From Pinus tabuliformis (lineage: Eukaryota > Streptophyta > Pinopsida > Pinales > Pinaceae), in contig CM062819.1 of NCBI GenBank assembly GCA_031772625.1, forward strand, positions 827,297,503 to 827,361,502: a DNA stretch of 64,000 nt. The letters are read 5' to 3'. The position numbers and the translations under genes were made by a program. The notes beneath the pieces are model-generated. The model was not told the origin of the DNA, made no database searches, and saw only the letters and a list, made by a program, of their open reading frames with translations. Shown here piece after piece: positions 60,301 through 63,471 of the stretch (the stretch's first letter is position 1; every line of letters begins with the position of its first letter).

Positions 60301-61242
60301 CTTCTCTTGCTTGGTATTTTTAGTGTCATTGCATGAAAAGACATGGTATCTGTATCCCTTCCCACTGATGTCACCAGAGCCTTCTGCAGACAGAATGTTT
60401 GAGGAATCAACAAGTGCATTCTTATTCATGCTTTTATCCAGTTGATTGCTGCCATTTTTATTGTTTTCACAAGGTTCAGAGCAATTATTAGTGAACAATT
60501 CTGTCAGCCCAGTTTTGTGTATATTTCTGGATGCATCATCCTCTGAAAAGGTACCATTCCAAAGAGGTTCATGTTGTGAGTCATGATTGCAAGATATCTT
60601 CCTTGGTATACTCCAACCAGACTTGACCAGACTCGAAGGTATAGAACTAGAAAAGAAACCTGGAGGAACCATCTCAGCATTATTGTCATTACTTGCACCT
60701 TGTTCTGCACGCTCTCCAGGCCGTTGTACCTTTATTGAAAAACCAAGTTCTGAAATATTTGGAAATAGCAACTCACTGCCGTTGTGAACACTATCCAAGG
60801 CCTTAATCTCAGGCTGTACAGGCTTTTTGCAATACTTCTCTTGATTCCTCAACAAGACCTTCTTAGACCCTTTCCGCAGAATACGCAAATTATTATTTTC
60901 AGCCAAAAAAATACTGTCATTTTCTAGCCTGCCATCTTCTCCTTTATTCTTGAGTATTTTAGGTAATGACTTGGCAATAACATCTAAAGGGTCTTTCTTA
61001 ATTTTGTTGGAGCTCGGACCTGAAGATATGCCACACTGTTTCCTAGGTGGAGTGGCTGATATGTGACTGTCATCTGATGCTTCGGAGTTCAAAACATGGT
61101 TGTAATCTTGATGTTCTCTTGGTTCTCCTTTCACTCGAACACAATGGTCATTGTCATTGAGAGGGGTCCGTGTATTCTGCATGTCATTGTATCTTTTCAG
61201 GAATAGGAATTTGCACAAATTTTCATGTAAATAGCAGAACAT
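3856..61242 (-). CDS. RECQL5: RECQL5-type RecQ DNA helicase, 5' part of the gene (six exons seen)
   Basis: ATP-dependent 3'-5' DNA helicase of the RecQ family, which in plants acts in the nucleus in recombination and repair. Six exons joined at recognisable splice sites give 2319 nt, exactly 773 codons, with no internal stop. Order seen: low-complexity basic N-terminus, motif 0 (FDSFRSGQ), Walker A (PTGSGKSLCY), motif Ia (ISPLVALMVDQLEHLP), motif II (VVVDEAHCLSEW), motif III (LAMTATAT), then the start of RecA domain 2 (RSIIIYCKFQ). Layout and wording fit plant RecQ5, including the N-terminal blocks SDDSHISATPPR and FVKLNLNGKG. Motifs IV-VI and the C-terminus lie beyond position 1. Intron 3 is 54.3 kb. 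The start is uncertain: the first Met is at 61242 and a second at 61182, and an upstream 5' exon is possible. Function is inferred from family; the exons themselves are clear. Confidence 0.93.
3935..4050 (-). other. RECQL5 intron 5, GC-AG type (116 bp)
   Basis: Starts AG|GCAAAT and ends TTTGTAG|A. The GC donor is chosen because it alone keeps the phase and gives the family sequence SRMKDLL across the junction. Confidence 0.8.
4051..4260 (-). CDS. RECQL5: RECQL5 exon 5: motif III
   Basis: 210 nt, starting with the last base of the split Trp codon, then SHNFRPSYFRLGTIVRKR and LAMTATATKKTLQSIL (motif III), ending LSFSFSDS plus the first two bases of an Arg codon. Read-through past 4051 gives about 20 residues unlike the family and then a stop. 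A GC donor (AG|GCAAAT) at 4050 gives SDS-RMKDLL with exon 6, which is the family sequence. GT donors at 4040 and 4004 were considered and fit worse. Confidence 0.88.
4261..4576 (-). other. RECQL5 intron 4 (316 bp)
   Basis: GT-AG intron: strong donor GTGAGT, acceptor CTACAG. Joining restores SEW-SHNFRPSYFRL, the RecQ motif that follows the DEAH box. Confidence 0.92.
4577..4689 (-). CDS. RECQL5: RECQL5 exon 4: motif II (DEAH box)
   Basis: 113 nt, starting VLFISPERLL and ending DEAHCLSEW with the Trp codon split TG|G. This is helicase motif II with the RecQ-specific DEAHCxSEW signature. The acceptor at 4690 (TTGTAG) follows the 54-kb intron. The donor is G|GTGAGT at 4576. Phase 2 at the 3' end matches exon 5. 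Confidence 0.93.
4690..5793. other. Intronic sequence without recognisable feature
   Basis: AT-rich sequence at the acceptor end of the giant intron. No coding domain, LTR boundary or TSD was recognised. The ORF-like stretch at 4903-5199 has no family features and looks like chance. Confidence 0.5.
5794..6380 (+). repeat. LTR (about 587 bp) of a truncated retrotransposon
   Basis: Starts TGTTAGCTTA and ends AAATCTAACA, an inverted terminal match typical of LTRs. It is followed at once by a tRNA-Met-type primer site. A TATA-like ATAAAAGC lies near 5960. No second LTR was found, so the element is truncated or its partner has diverged. TR-GAG1 is inserted in its presumed internal region. Confidence 0.65.
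6381..6392 (+). other. Primer binding site, initiator tRNA-Met type
   Basis: TGGTATCAGCGC directly after the LTR end; one base off the common plant site TGGTATCAGAGC. Confidence 0.7.
6393..7010 (+). other. Non-coding internal region of the truncated LTR element
   Basis: Loose repeats of GAAGAAGCCCTAAT and GGAGCCCTA at 6550-6760. No gag or pol domain. The TSD tatat of TR-GAG1 is at 7006-7010. Confidence 0.45.
7011..8096 (+). repeat. TR-GAG1 5' LTR
   Basis: TG...CA ends, 1086 bp. A TATA-like GTATAAGAGGAGGC lies near 7310. GACGCAG-rich sequence fills the downstream half. ORFs seen inside it recur in the other LTRs of the family and are chance readings. Confidence 0.92.
8097..8108 (+). other. 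TR-GAG1 primer binding site
   Basis: TGGTATCAGAGC immediately after the 5' LTR; exact plant initiator tRNA-Met site. Confidence 0.93.
8729..9596 (+). pseudogene. TR-GAG1 copia-type gag, frameshifted
   Basis: Starts MVVNGLRDQDKLDGASNF, then WKAK and EMWEALTTLY, the usual N-terminal wording of plant copia gag (UBN2 type). The frame is lost near 9215, probably by a deletion: the family text jumps from ALNAVTEDS to the MWAALRQEELRRM block in another frame. The zinc knuckle CFNCGELGHYAT*C (9393-9425) has the right spacing but a TAG stop just before the last Cys. The reading ends at 9596. The product would have coated element RNA; this copy is dead. Confidence 0.85.
9597..10135 (+). other. TR-GAG1 non-coding interior after gag
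   Basis: CAG/GTAGCAG-rich low-complexity sequence (for example 9740-9960) between gag and the purine tract. This is where protease-to-RNase H would be in a full copia; none of it is present. Confidence 0.7.
10146..11237 (+). repeat. TR-GAG1 3' LTR
   Basis: Matches 7011-8096 throughout; begins TGTTTATTTTGGGTAGCATC after the purine tract and ends TTTTTCACA before the TSD. Confidence 0.92.
11243..12771. other. Repeat-derived intronic sequence, unclassified
   Basis: Degenerate repeats of phrases such as GGCTCGGACTTACCTGTGTGG (two copies, 11510-11600) and GACAGTGAAGCA (12080-12140). No coding domain. It may be the far side of the element that received TR-GAG1. The copy of the hAT TSD (gtgatttg) is at 12764-12771. 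Confidence 0.45.
13471..13746 (+). pseudogene. BED zinc-finger remnant of a hAT transposase
   Basis: Reads MSNMPKALDPF, a TGA stop, EYGEAVGGANQAY, then ISCNLCGTKMSGGITRLKYH and a C-terminal VMPC, ending at TAG in 13744-13746. The C-x2-C ... RLKxHL ... C layout is the plant hAT BED finger that binds the element ends. It has one internal stop and lacks everything downstream, so it cannot be an active transposase. Confidence 0.75.
13858..14071 (-). repeat. Chromovirus derivative, 3' LTR (left)
   Basis: 214 bp, TG...CA on the plus strand (TGAAGCATAAAAC to ACATAACA). The adjoining purine tract on the minus strand is GAGAGGAAGGCAA. Confidence 0.92.
14072..14586 (-). pseudogene. Pol remnant: protease tail and RT start joined to integrase C-terminus
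   Basis: After a TAA stop at about 14586-14588 (the copy at the right edge has CAA, Gln) the minus-strand frame resumes QKYKLHGFQAPENQ, then ESPEIQDLIQKHEKVFQGLP and PPNREIEHTIEVK, then IERLIQDLLKCG, the known entry into gypsy reverse transcriptase. Near 14215-14230 it jumps to the end of pol: in the +1 frame EELTKEDASWENEAFCHQHP, then a stop. RT core, RNase H and most of integrase are missing. The same join occurs at about 63605-63620. Confidence 0.85.
14587..16257 (-). CDS. Chromovirus gag-protease ORF, 556 codons, intact
   Basis: In order: an N-terminal coiled-coil-like stretch (residues 20-75), gag capsid region (about 165-345, including MPKFDGNEKNNVAWINKAEE and WRKFRDAFFKRF), a compact zinc knuckle CKCCGEKWDPKHRC (about 383-396), an acidic linker, then aspartic protease with LIDSGSTHNFLD (about 468-479). 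The product would form element particles and process the polyprotein. It is open throughout, in contrast to most coding sequence in this window, which fits a recent insertion. One nonsense change directly after it closes the gag-pro-pol frame. Start Met chosen as the first in frame; M17 is an alternative. Confidence 0.9.
   Translation of the reverse strand: MADKYMPPQTRLMLTMTMADFQKKLLDAEHKINNNHDEVSKRLNEFQIKLGEQADEIKNLQDMTNRIEIKMENQHVQTEVNIKDALTMLKLLCKKMNCTPEQLLKENEENQEHISSDSTKSTDSHEKVESPRKSATPHQEVSNTTLTNKQLWDKFTNQHPFFAQPLATYQRRAKVEMPKFDGNEKNNVAWINKAEEYFEIYDINDDDEKLRHASMEMEGEAYNWYMWWKKTTHVISWRKFRDAFFKRFQGVKEEEFFSNLIKLRQRGSVDEYTQEWETLVTRVPGLSESRLIQSYISGLKTHLQAELEMHDITSIEVARRKAKTAEKKSKPIFWSKAEKTYARRRILQYVDSNNTRYVPPLRREDEKSNVEMQRIKEGKCKCCGEKWDPKHRCAKGKEPKNLYNCEATNDSNIEDYDIEDTEDAPEFSPELDDKSIPQVSLSAMTGISQPHNLKLKGHIKKNNVVVLIDSGSTHNFLDATVAKRLNIFSFPLPNMKVMVANGKKIEKVGKCHKVNLQIQDFNLESPFFTVPLGGVDVVLGIQWLRTLGTYVANHQV
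16258..17083 (-). other. Chromovirus leader: AT palindromes and GC-richer segment
   Basis: Untranslated leader between primer site and gag. 16265-16625 is an AT block of nested palindromes (separate entry). 16626-17083 is of ordinary composition, with a repeated GACCGTCACGTCC (16645-16685) and two similar stretches around CGTTCAAAAAACCTTTAAGC (about 16710 and 16880). Confidence 0.6.
16265..16625. repeat. AT-rich palindrome cluster with CGTGACATATAATATATA arms
   Basis: (TA)n runs alternate with arms CGTGACATATAATATATA and their inverse TATATTATATGTCACG, forming at least three nested inverted repeats (about 16412-16456, 16486-16558, 16560-16618). It can fold into long hairpins. It lies just 5' of the gag start. 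Confidence 0.85.
17084..17095 (-). other. Chromovirus primer binding site
   Basis: Minus strand TGGTATTAGAGC, one base from the tRNA-Met site TGGTATCAGAGC, one base after the 5' LTR. Confidence 0.85.
17097..17310 (-). repeat. Chromovirus derivative, 5' LTR (right)
   Basis: 214 bp; five transitions from the left LTR; followed by TSD ccttg. Confidence 0.92.
17742..18399 (+). other. Degenerate GGTTGGAGCCC repeats and an LTR-like end
   Basis: 17830-18060 holds many loose copies of GGTTGGAGCCCTAGA (about 25-35 bp apart). 18190-18245 reads GATTCACCCCCCTCTCAGTA and ends TTCCAACA, wording common at the 3' end of plant copia LTRs, but no primer site follows. The rest is unassigned. Confidence 0.45.
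18400..19720 (-). repeat. Repeat R1, copy B (inverted, one unit)
   Basis: On the minus strand it follows R1 copy A from about position 1 to 700 and again from 2190 to 2570: for example GGGTAACATTATTTT-like ends with ACCCACCAAAATGGGTAA at 18500, the CATTGGACC/GGTCCCATTGG stretch near 18850, and the CTTTAACTGCTC region near 19340. It is strongly diverged. Boundaries are approximate. Confidence 0.55.
19880..21861 (-). repeat. Copia-type 3' LTR (about 0.9 kb) split by a solo LTR
   Basis: Plus strand begins TGTTGATTTT at 19880 and ends AATCCAACA at 21861, followed by the inverse of a purine tract (CACCCTCTTAGCTAGGGA), the layout of a minus-strand 3' LTR. The block around GACACAAGATTTACCC..GGGGGAAAACCC at 21140-21190 is shared with the LTRs at 22004, 24735 and 28054. 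The low end is the least certain. Confidence 0.6.
20046..21139 (-). mobile_element. Solo LTR of the TR-GAG family (1094 bp)
   Basis: Plus strand TGTGAAAATCCCTGAATC to AAAAATCAACA is the inverse of the TR-GAG1 LTR from end to end. TSD gacaa on both sides (20041-20045 and 21140-21144). No internal region is present, so it is a product of LTR-LTR recombination. It interrupts the LTR at 19880-21861. Confidence 0.92.
21862..22003 (-). other. Internal remnant next to the purine tract
   Basis: Short piece of copia interior adjoining the 3' LTR, with the purine tract on the minus strand; truncated at 22003. No domain can be assigned. Confidence 0.45.
22004..22566 (-). repeat. Truncated copia-type LTR fragment
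   Basis: Plus strand begins TGTTAATTTTAGATAACAAT and carries GAACATAAA..GACAAGCCAAGACAAGAGGA, shared with the solo LTR at 24735. It is cut off at 22566, where Tat/Athila-like sequence begins; no closing CA end. Confidence 0.65.
22567..22625 (-). other. Second Tat/Athila-like primer site beside LTR copy 1
   Basis: Minus strand TGGCGCCGTTTTCGTGGA (PBS core 22602-22619) and 35 bp of leader, matching 42570-42637 next to LTR copy 2. Finding a primer site here means LTR copy 1 was a 5' LTR, not simply the 3' LTR of the element to its right. Confidence 0.75.
24735..26597 (-). mobile_element. Copia-type solo LTR (1863 bp)
   Basis: Plus strand TGTTAATTTTAGGTATG to CAATTTTAACA; TSD taaaa on both sides (24730-24734 and 26598-26602). 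LTR copy 2 keeps the empty site at about 44745-44760 (AGTGTAAAAGAGCATG). 25100-25400 is low-complexity with repeated CATGCTGCACC and TTGATACACTTG. Confidence 0.9.
28054..28983 (-). repeat. Copia 3' LTR
   Basis: Plus strand TGTTAATTTTTCAGATTG to AATTTTAACA; the minus-strand purine tract GAGAGGGAG adjoins at 28984. The ORF at 28413-28661 recurs in the other LTR and is a shadow. Confidence 0.9.
29020..29750 (-). other. Copia 3' untranslated interior with 28-bp tandem repeats
   Basis: 29141-29279 holds five units of about 28 bp (CGGGCTACTACCCAGAAATA type) on the plus strand. Between RNase H and the 3' LTR; no coding domain. Confidence 0.75.
29760..31527 (-). pseudogene. Copia reverse transcriptase and RNase H, broken
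   Basis: In minus-strand order: RT start WAVVPRSKGKSVITSKCIFK (31060-31180), KAFYGLKQAPRAWY and the catalytic LYVDDLFLT (30640-30824), then the RNase H blocks VEAEYIATSMASCEVVWLRK (about 30030-30080) and HHISIDEQITDILTKALSKG (about 29790-29850). The frame changes at least three times. In life it would copy element RNA to DNA; it is dead here. Confidence 0.88.
31612..32460 (-). pseudogene. Copia integrase, broken
   Basis: GAG-pre-integrase zinc region with LAHLHYDALPKLENLV and CPRCGSGKM (32300-32410), catalytic core with IDDFSRKTWIYYLKHKDE (about 32150-32200) and KSDNG (32040-32055), then, after a stop, NGLVERKNRS with the third acidic residue and the conserved GYCENSKAFRI tail (31620-31660). 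D, D and E of the core are present, but the frame breaks at about 32035. Confidence 0.88.
32529..32830 (-). pseudogene. Copia protease segment
   Basis: MVDSGATHHFSG (aspartic protease active site D-S-G) at 32790-32825, then LHDVMYVPGLKKN at about 32630-32670. Open for 98 codons but cut from its neighbours by frameshifts. Confidence 0.85.
33100..33857 (-). pseudogene. Copia gag, frameshifted
   Basis: Starts MTSYFKSDETLGDSSNFAAW (33857 downward), loses frame near 33720, resumes in 33172-33678 with IADGLQDNLLTYIGNLRRSK and YIMRISRIRDQLLRFGE, then a lysine-rich tail. A knuckle follows near 33100-33140. Gag shell protein of the element; not functional in this copy. Confidence 0.85.
33944..33955 (-). 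other. Copia primer binding site
   Basis: Minus strand TGGTATCAGAGC, immediately inside the 5' LTR. Confidence 0.93.
33956..34882 (-). repeat. Copia 5' LTR
   Basis: 927 bp; plus strand TGTTAACTTTTCAGATTG to AATTATAACA; matches 28054-28983. Confidence 0.9.
35287..35768. other. Tat/Athila-like interior, non-coding
   Basis: Between LTR copy 1 and the protease region. Reverse transcriptase, RNase H and integrase would be expected downstream of protease, but none is present, so pol is deleted here. No clear purine tract borders the LTR. Confidence 0.55.
35769..36498 (-). pseudogene. Tat/Athila-like protease region, frameshifted by a 34-bp duplication
   Basis: Aspartic protease with NCMLDSGASSNVMTKKVLEQ (about 36360-36420), typical of non-chromoviral gypsy elements, followed by MLLSRKWASNLGGSLQMDLS (about 36080-36140). 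A 34-bp tandem duplication (36165-36198 and 36199-36232) repeats MDIVVIDVPD in two frames and breaks the ORF. Apart from it the two halves would be continuous. Ends in a KRKRKKRK tail. Confidence 0.88.
36165..36232. repeat. 34-bp perfect tandem duplication
   Basis: ATCAGGAACATCAATCACAA and 14 further bases occur twice in a row without a mismatch. 34 is not a multiple of three, so the protease frame is broken. Confidence 0.95.
36532..37738 (-). pseudogene. Tat/Athila-like gag, main part
   Basis: Two overlapping minus-strand ORFs (37034-37738 and 36532-37041) with the gag capsid blocks MRLFVLSLEEGALDWF and NAFMGKFREKKKNRHLINAI, EEFNKRFNDLVKNMP, a helical basic region near the end, and a C-rich segment YFRPCDEFHEEATCPYV instead of a simple CCHC knuckle. 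The ORF start MEF is an artefact of TR-GAG2: gag continues upstream beyond that insertion at 41874. One frameshift separates the two ORFs. Confidence 0.85.
37725..38853 (-). repeat. TR-GAG2 3' LTR
   Basis: 1129 bp; followed by CTCCCTCTTAGCGAGGA, the inverse of the purine tract. TATA-like sequence near 38560 on the minus strand. Confidence 0.88.
39559..40308 (-). pseudogene. TR-GAG2 copia-type gag, frameshifted
   Basis: Starts MATTRLRDQNRLDGASIYFI, close to TR-GAG1 gag (LRDQDKLDGASNF), with FIWKARMSFLLDEYGLKAYI following. The frame breaks near 40095. The zinc knuckle CLRCGEFGHYNTHC at 39559-39600 is intact, in contrast to TR-GAG1, where a stop disrupts it. Confidence 0.85.
40758..40769 (-). 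other. TR-GAG2 primer binding site
   Basis: Minus strand TGGTATCAGAGT, next to the 5' LTR; one base from the tRNA-Met site. Confidence 0.88.
40770..41873 (-). repeat. TR-GAG2 5' LTR
   Basis: 1104 bp; matches 37725-38853 with scattered substitutions and small indels. Confidence 0.88.
41874..42060 (-). pseudogene. Tat/Athila-like gag, upstream part
   Basis: Minus strand reads FANLGQEAISDIRLLFQEHV, EPSIMNDLFALSNFTNINGY and PNKVVKKLSSFQCNN up to TR-GAG2. It continues, after the insertion, as AISVALDVKNFN in 37724-37034. The two parts make one gag N-terminus. Confidence 0.75.
42091..42436. mobile_element. hAT-type MITE, 346 bp
   Basis: TSD ctaaaaac on both sides (42083-42090 and 42437-42444). 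Inverted ends CAATGTGGAAAAAGTCG and CAGTGTGGAAAAAGTCG. The interior is built of repeated GACTTTTTC/GATTTAATCCC motifs in both orientations. No coding capacity. It sits in the gypsy gag leader. Confidence 0.92.
42614..42631 (-). other. Tat/Athila-like primer binding site
   Basis: Minus strand TGGCGCCGTTGCTGGGGA, a site typical of Athila/Tat elements, six bases from the end of LTR copy 2. Confidence 0.88.
45265..45310. repeat. (TA)n microsatellite
   Basis: Run of TA dinucleotides inside the hAT derivative. Confidence 0.9.
45595..46440 (-). pseudogene. hAT transposase N-terminus with BED zinc finger
   Basis: A BED finger WRCNFCHIAFKSTYFRVKAH with following GCGIGACKVV (about 46090-46200) precedes a linker and LGPMDKIF, where the frame stops at 45883. 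The family text resumes one base off with the block EMCRALTQGAPSGYVPLGLE and KLRTTLLTKAKKEVQKMLEP (45650-45789). It ends before the DDE catalytic region and the C-terminal dimerisation domain, so it cannot catalyse transposition; DNA binding is conceivable if the frame were intact. Start Met uncertain: M13 at about 46404 (MAQSKAAV) is more natural than the first. Confidence 0.85.
48231..50494 (+). other. Non-coding interior of the nested LTR element
   Basis: Starts with primer-like TGGTATTAGAGGG. 2.26 kb without gag or pol domains; ORFs are short and featureless. The right end joins LTR copy 2 with about 570 bp of the latter missing, so a deletion removed the 3' LTR, or the element is a LARD-like derivative. 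Confidence 0.6.
51494..53588 (+). repeat. Tat/Athila-like LTR copy 3, diverged, plus orientation
   Basis: From about 51660 (GACCTCTCAAGCACTTGAGC) to GCGACAACA at 53588 it follows the inverse of copies 1 and 2, including GGTGGATTAGTT at 52000 and the CTTTTCATTAGGGACCACC region at 53430. The start differs from copies 1 and 2. It lies head to head with copy 2. Confidence 0.65.
53589..55000 (+). other. Interior between LTR copies 3 and 4; unrecognised ORFs
   Basis: No primer site follows copy 3. Two short ORFs, 53634-53996 (120 codons) and 54168-54353 (61 codons, with EDKIEALRSIVVDLQLQMTK, coiled-coil-like), show no retroelement or host domain I know. They may be remnants of a gypsy accessory ORF or a captured fragment. 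The rest is non-coding. Confidence 0.4.
55001..57927 (+). repeat. Tat/Athila-like LTR copy 4, plus orientation
   Basis: The later part (about 56280-57927) parallels copy 3 block by block: the TTAATAAAATATTTTCC region, the GGAACGGAGGCACTTG region and the end GGGACTACCCCCCTTAACTT to GTGACAACA. The start is not defined. It holds a 109-bp tandem duplication. Confidence 0.6.
57561..57778 (+). repeat. 109-bp tandem duplication
   Basis: Units 57561-57669 and 57670-57778, both starting GAATCTAATTGAATC, differ at about three positions; a recent duplication inside LTR copy 4. Confidence 0.92.
57928..59021. other. Intronic sequence next to exon 3, partly LTR-like
   Basis: 57931 begins TGTAATGTCCC and a TATA-like TTATAAAAAGAG lies near 58150, suggesting an LTR, but no matching end or TSD was found. 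A short repeat, CATATCC(A/G)CC(C/T)TAGCTGATCA, occurs at about 58280 and 58325. 58600-59021 holds plain intron sequence up to the exon 3 donor. Confidence 0.45.
59022..59075 (-). CDS. RECQL5: RECQL5 exon 3: 54-nt exon before the giant intron
   Basis: 18 codons reading TGKEVAETLDRLRTGTIK, phase 0 at both ends, with donor AAG|GTAATG at 59021. It aligns with the segment of plant RecQ5 between motif Ia and the conserved VLFxSPERLL. Its downstream partner exon lies 54.3 kb away at 4689, yet TGTIK-VLFISPERLL joins perfectly in frame. Confidence 0.9.
59076..59264 (-). other. RECQL5 intron 2 (189 bp)
   Basis: GT-AG intron between exons 2 and 3. Two AG acceptors lie four bases apart (GACAG and ACAG). 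Only the upstream one, which starts exon 3 at 59075, keeps phase 0 and gives TGKEVAETLDRL. Confidence 0.85.
59265..59384 (-). CDS. RECQL5: RECQL5 exon 2: motif Ia
   Basis: 120 nt, 40 codons, phase 0 at both ends. It encodes LPALILPGVT followed by LVISPLVALMVDQLEHLPP, the RecQ motif Ia region that contacts DNA. Donor CAG|GTAGCA at 59264, acceptor ATGCAG at the 5' side. Confidence 0.92.
59385..59499 (-). other. RECQL5 intron 1 (115 bp)
   Basis: GT-AG intron: donor CAG|GTGAAT, acceptor ATGCAG|TTACC. Joining the exons gives SLCYQ-LPALILPG in phase 0, which matches the RecQ family across Walker A to motif Ia. Confidence 0.9.
59500..61242 (-). CDS. RECQL5: RECQL5 exon 1: N-terminal region, motif 0 and Walker A
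   Basis: Open for 581 codons, then donor CAG|GTGAAT at 59499. Residues 56-68 read SDDSHISATPPRK, a block found near the start of plant RecQ5 proteins. Residues 70-400 are Ser/Asn/Lys-rich and look disordered. Around 410-420 is FVKLNLNGKG, followed by a very basic stretch (YRRKRQRR near 442-450) that is a likely nuclear localisation signal. Motif 0 (FDSFRSGQ) is at about 546-553 and Walker A (TGSGKS) at about 571-576. The exon stops just after SLCYQ. Methionines at 61242 and 61182 are both possible starts; the first 20 residues after 61242 look unlike a conserved N-terminus, so 61182 or an upstream exon may be the true start. Confidence 0.93.
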
Positions 61243-63256
61243 TTGTGCTAATCATATAAAAAATTCTGCAACCAAAATACTCCCAACATATCATAATATT
61301 TTTTCAGAAAAATATAGATTTTGGCAAATTTTCTGCTAATGTGTAAACAGCAGAAAAAAATCATGTTAATTGTATAAAAGGTGCTGCCAAACTAAATAAT
61401 TCCAACAGTGTCCAATCAAAAGTTGTTTCCATGGATATAGTAACACCAACAATCAATAAGTCCTACTGCACCTCTATGTATATTTCACATCATAGGATAT
61501 AGTTTTTATTACAAGTGTGTATTGAATCCTATTTTTCCGCTACCGAGCCTTATCTCCTAATGAGGTGTTAGTCTGGCATAACACTAATTGTACAATAGAT
61601 TTGTATCTTTGGTGTAAAATACAATTCTAGAATGGGTTAATGCCTTTTCTGTTATTTGCTTTTGCCTTCTTGAATATCTTTTTGTTTGATATATTCTTTC
61701 AATTGGTATTAAATTATTAATGTTTTTAAGCTCTTAACAACCTGGTAGATCCAGGGTTGTGTCTCGACTCTCAACAATGATGGAAAAGATGAAGATGAGG
61801 ATGGGGACACAAGCATGCTATAAATGTTAAAACGGATGGTAAATATTGTCAAATGAAAGATCATCCATGCCAAAGAAGGCAACTTAGTTCAGCAGAACGC
61901 AAATCTTAAGAGCGCCACAGTCCACATATATAACTCCTAGACAAAGTCGCAACATATCAAATGAAAAAATTTATTCTGTTATTTCATGAAGATATCTGGA
62001 CAGTTGGCATCGTTTCCTCTGAATTGCCTGAATGCTTTATTTCCATTTGTACACCCAGTTATTGCTGCGATGTATTCAGGTCAGATCCACTGTCAAAAGA
62101 AATCTACATTACTCATGAACAAACTGTTGAGAACCATTATCAAAAGCTCCAGACCCATTGTCAAGAGCAAGAAAGCAAGAAGTAATCTACAGTACACAGG
62201 CGTCACAAGATAGAAACAGAAGTAAGCCTACAACATGCAGGTCATGAGCTAACATCCAACAACACAGAGTGCAATTTACATAAGCTACGACATCTATGTA
62301 GAGAACAAGGTCATATAGCTCTGTCTTATTCCTGTTTCAATGATTTATATGTATTTTAATATTAATCTTCTAAAGTATCAATTTGTCTTTTACATCTGGG
62401 ATATTAATAATCCGAAATGGATCTGAATAAGCAAATGGTTGTAAGACTCAGTGCCAACAAATGTATTCAATAATTAATGAAGATTAGATAACCTATTAAA
62501 GGCAATGCGAATGTAAAAGTCAATGAGACAAGAAAAGGAGAAATAATGAAAAAATAAAAATAATAATAGGAGAGAAAAGACAGCAATGGGAAATGAAAGG
62601 TCAGGCCAGTTGGCCTTCCCATTACCCCTGCTCTTCCTATTTCTTTTTGTAGTTTCACTCTCAAAGCGTCTTTTGGCCGAGAAGGGGAGTATGCACAGAT
62701 AGCAGTGAACTGCAACCAGAGATTGTTGAAATAGAGAACTGAGCATCCATCCAAAGCTAGTTTTCCCGTTTGGGTTTCTAGGTAAACTCTCCATGTTTGT
62801 AGGTGTCTTTTAATTGCCATGCTCCCTGTATTATTTTGAGTTTGACAATTCTGTGTGGCACGATCTGCTCATTTTTATATTGAATGAGAATTTCAATTCT
62901 TGGACTCTGTGATTTGATGATGTTAAAATCTAATGGTTGCCAACATTCTGATATCGATTATTCAATCCCTTGTTTGCTCAAATAAATGGCTATGATCACT
63001 GATTTGAATGAACCATAGTCTGTAATATGATAAGTCACCTATATGAAGATGCCGACAATGTATTCAGCATAATTGTGGATTCAGTACTCATAAATTATAA
63101 TTCATCACTGTGAATCATTTTGTCCATGGTTTGGTAAAATTCAACAACCAGAAGATGCAAACCGTCCATCTCAGGTGTCCAAGAGATCAAGCGCTGCCAT
63201 CACAGTGTCATTGCATTTCCACAGAGGGTTGCTAAATTGGAATTATTAAGAGCATG
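61243..63256. other. 5' flank of RECQL5, no coding feature supported
   Basis: Expected to hold the promoter and any 5' untranslated exon. The minus-strand ORFs at 62467-62820 have no domain and may lie in a leader or be chance. A GT donor-like GCAGGG|GTAATG (near 62625) could close a leader exon but cannot be tested here. Confidence 0.45.
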
Positions 63257-63471
63257 TGAAGCATAAAACTTCTGGAGAGACAGAAATATGTATAGAAATA
63301 TTTTATTAAAAAGATGAATTACCGATGATGAATGTTTACAATGGGTTGCCTGGCTTATATACCGCCATGGGCACCCTTTGGGAAAGGGCATGATCTTATG
63401 ATCGTGCCCTTTCGTCTAACTAAACCTAAATTAAACAATAAACCTAAAATTAACTAATTTTTTACATAACA
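63257..63471 (-). repeat. Chromovirus derivative copy 2, 3' LTR
   Basis: Plus strand TGAAGCATAAAAC to ACATAACA; the central 60 bp around GGGCACCCTTTGGGAAAGGG are identical to copy 1. The other LTR is outside the window. Confidence 0.9.

Noticed and set aside
62467..62820. ORF of 117 codons as first exon of RECQL5
   Set aside because: No similarity to RecQ5 N-termini and hydrophobic C-terminal half; at most untranslated leader.
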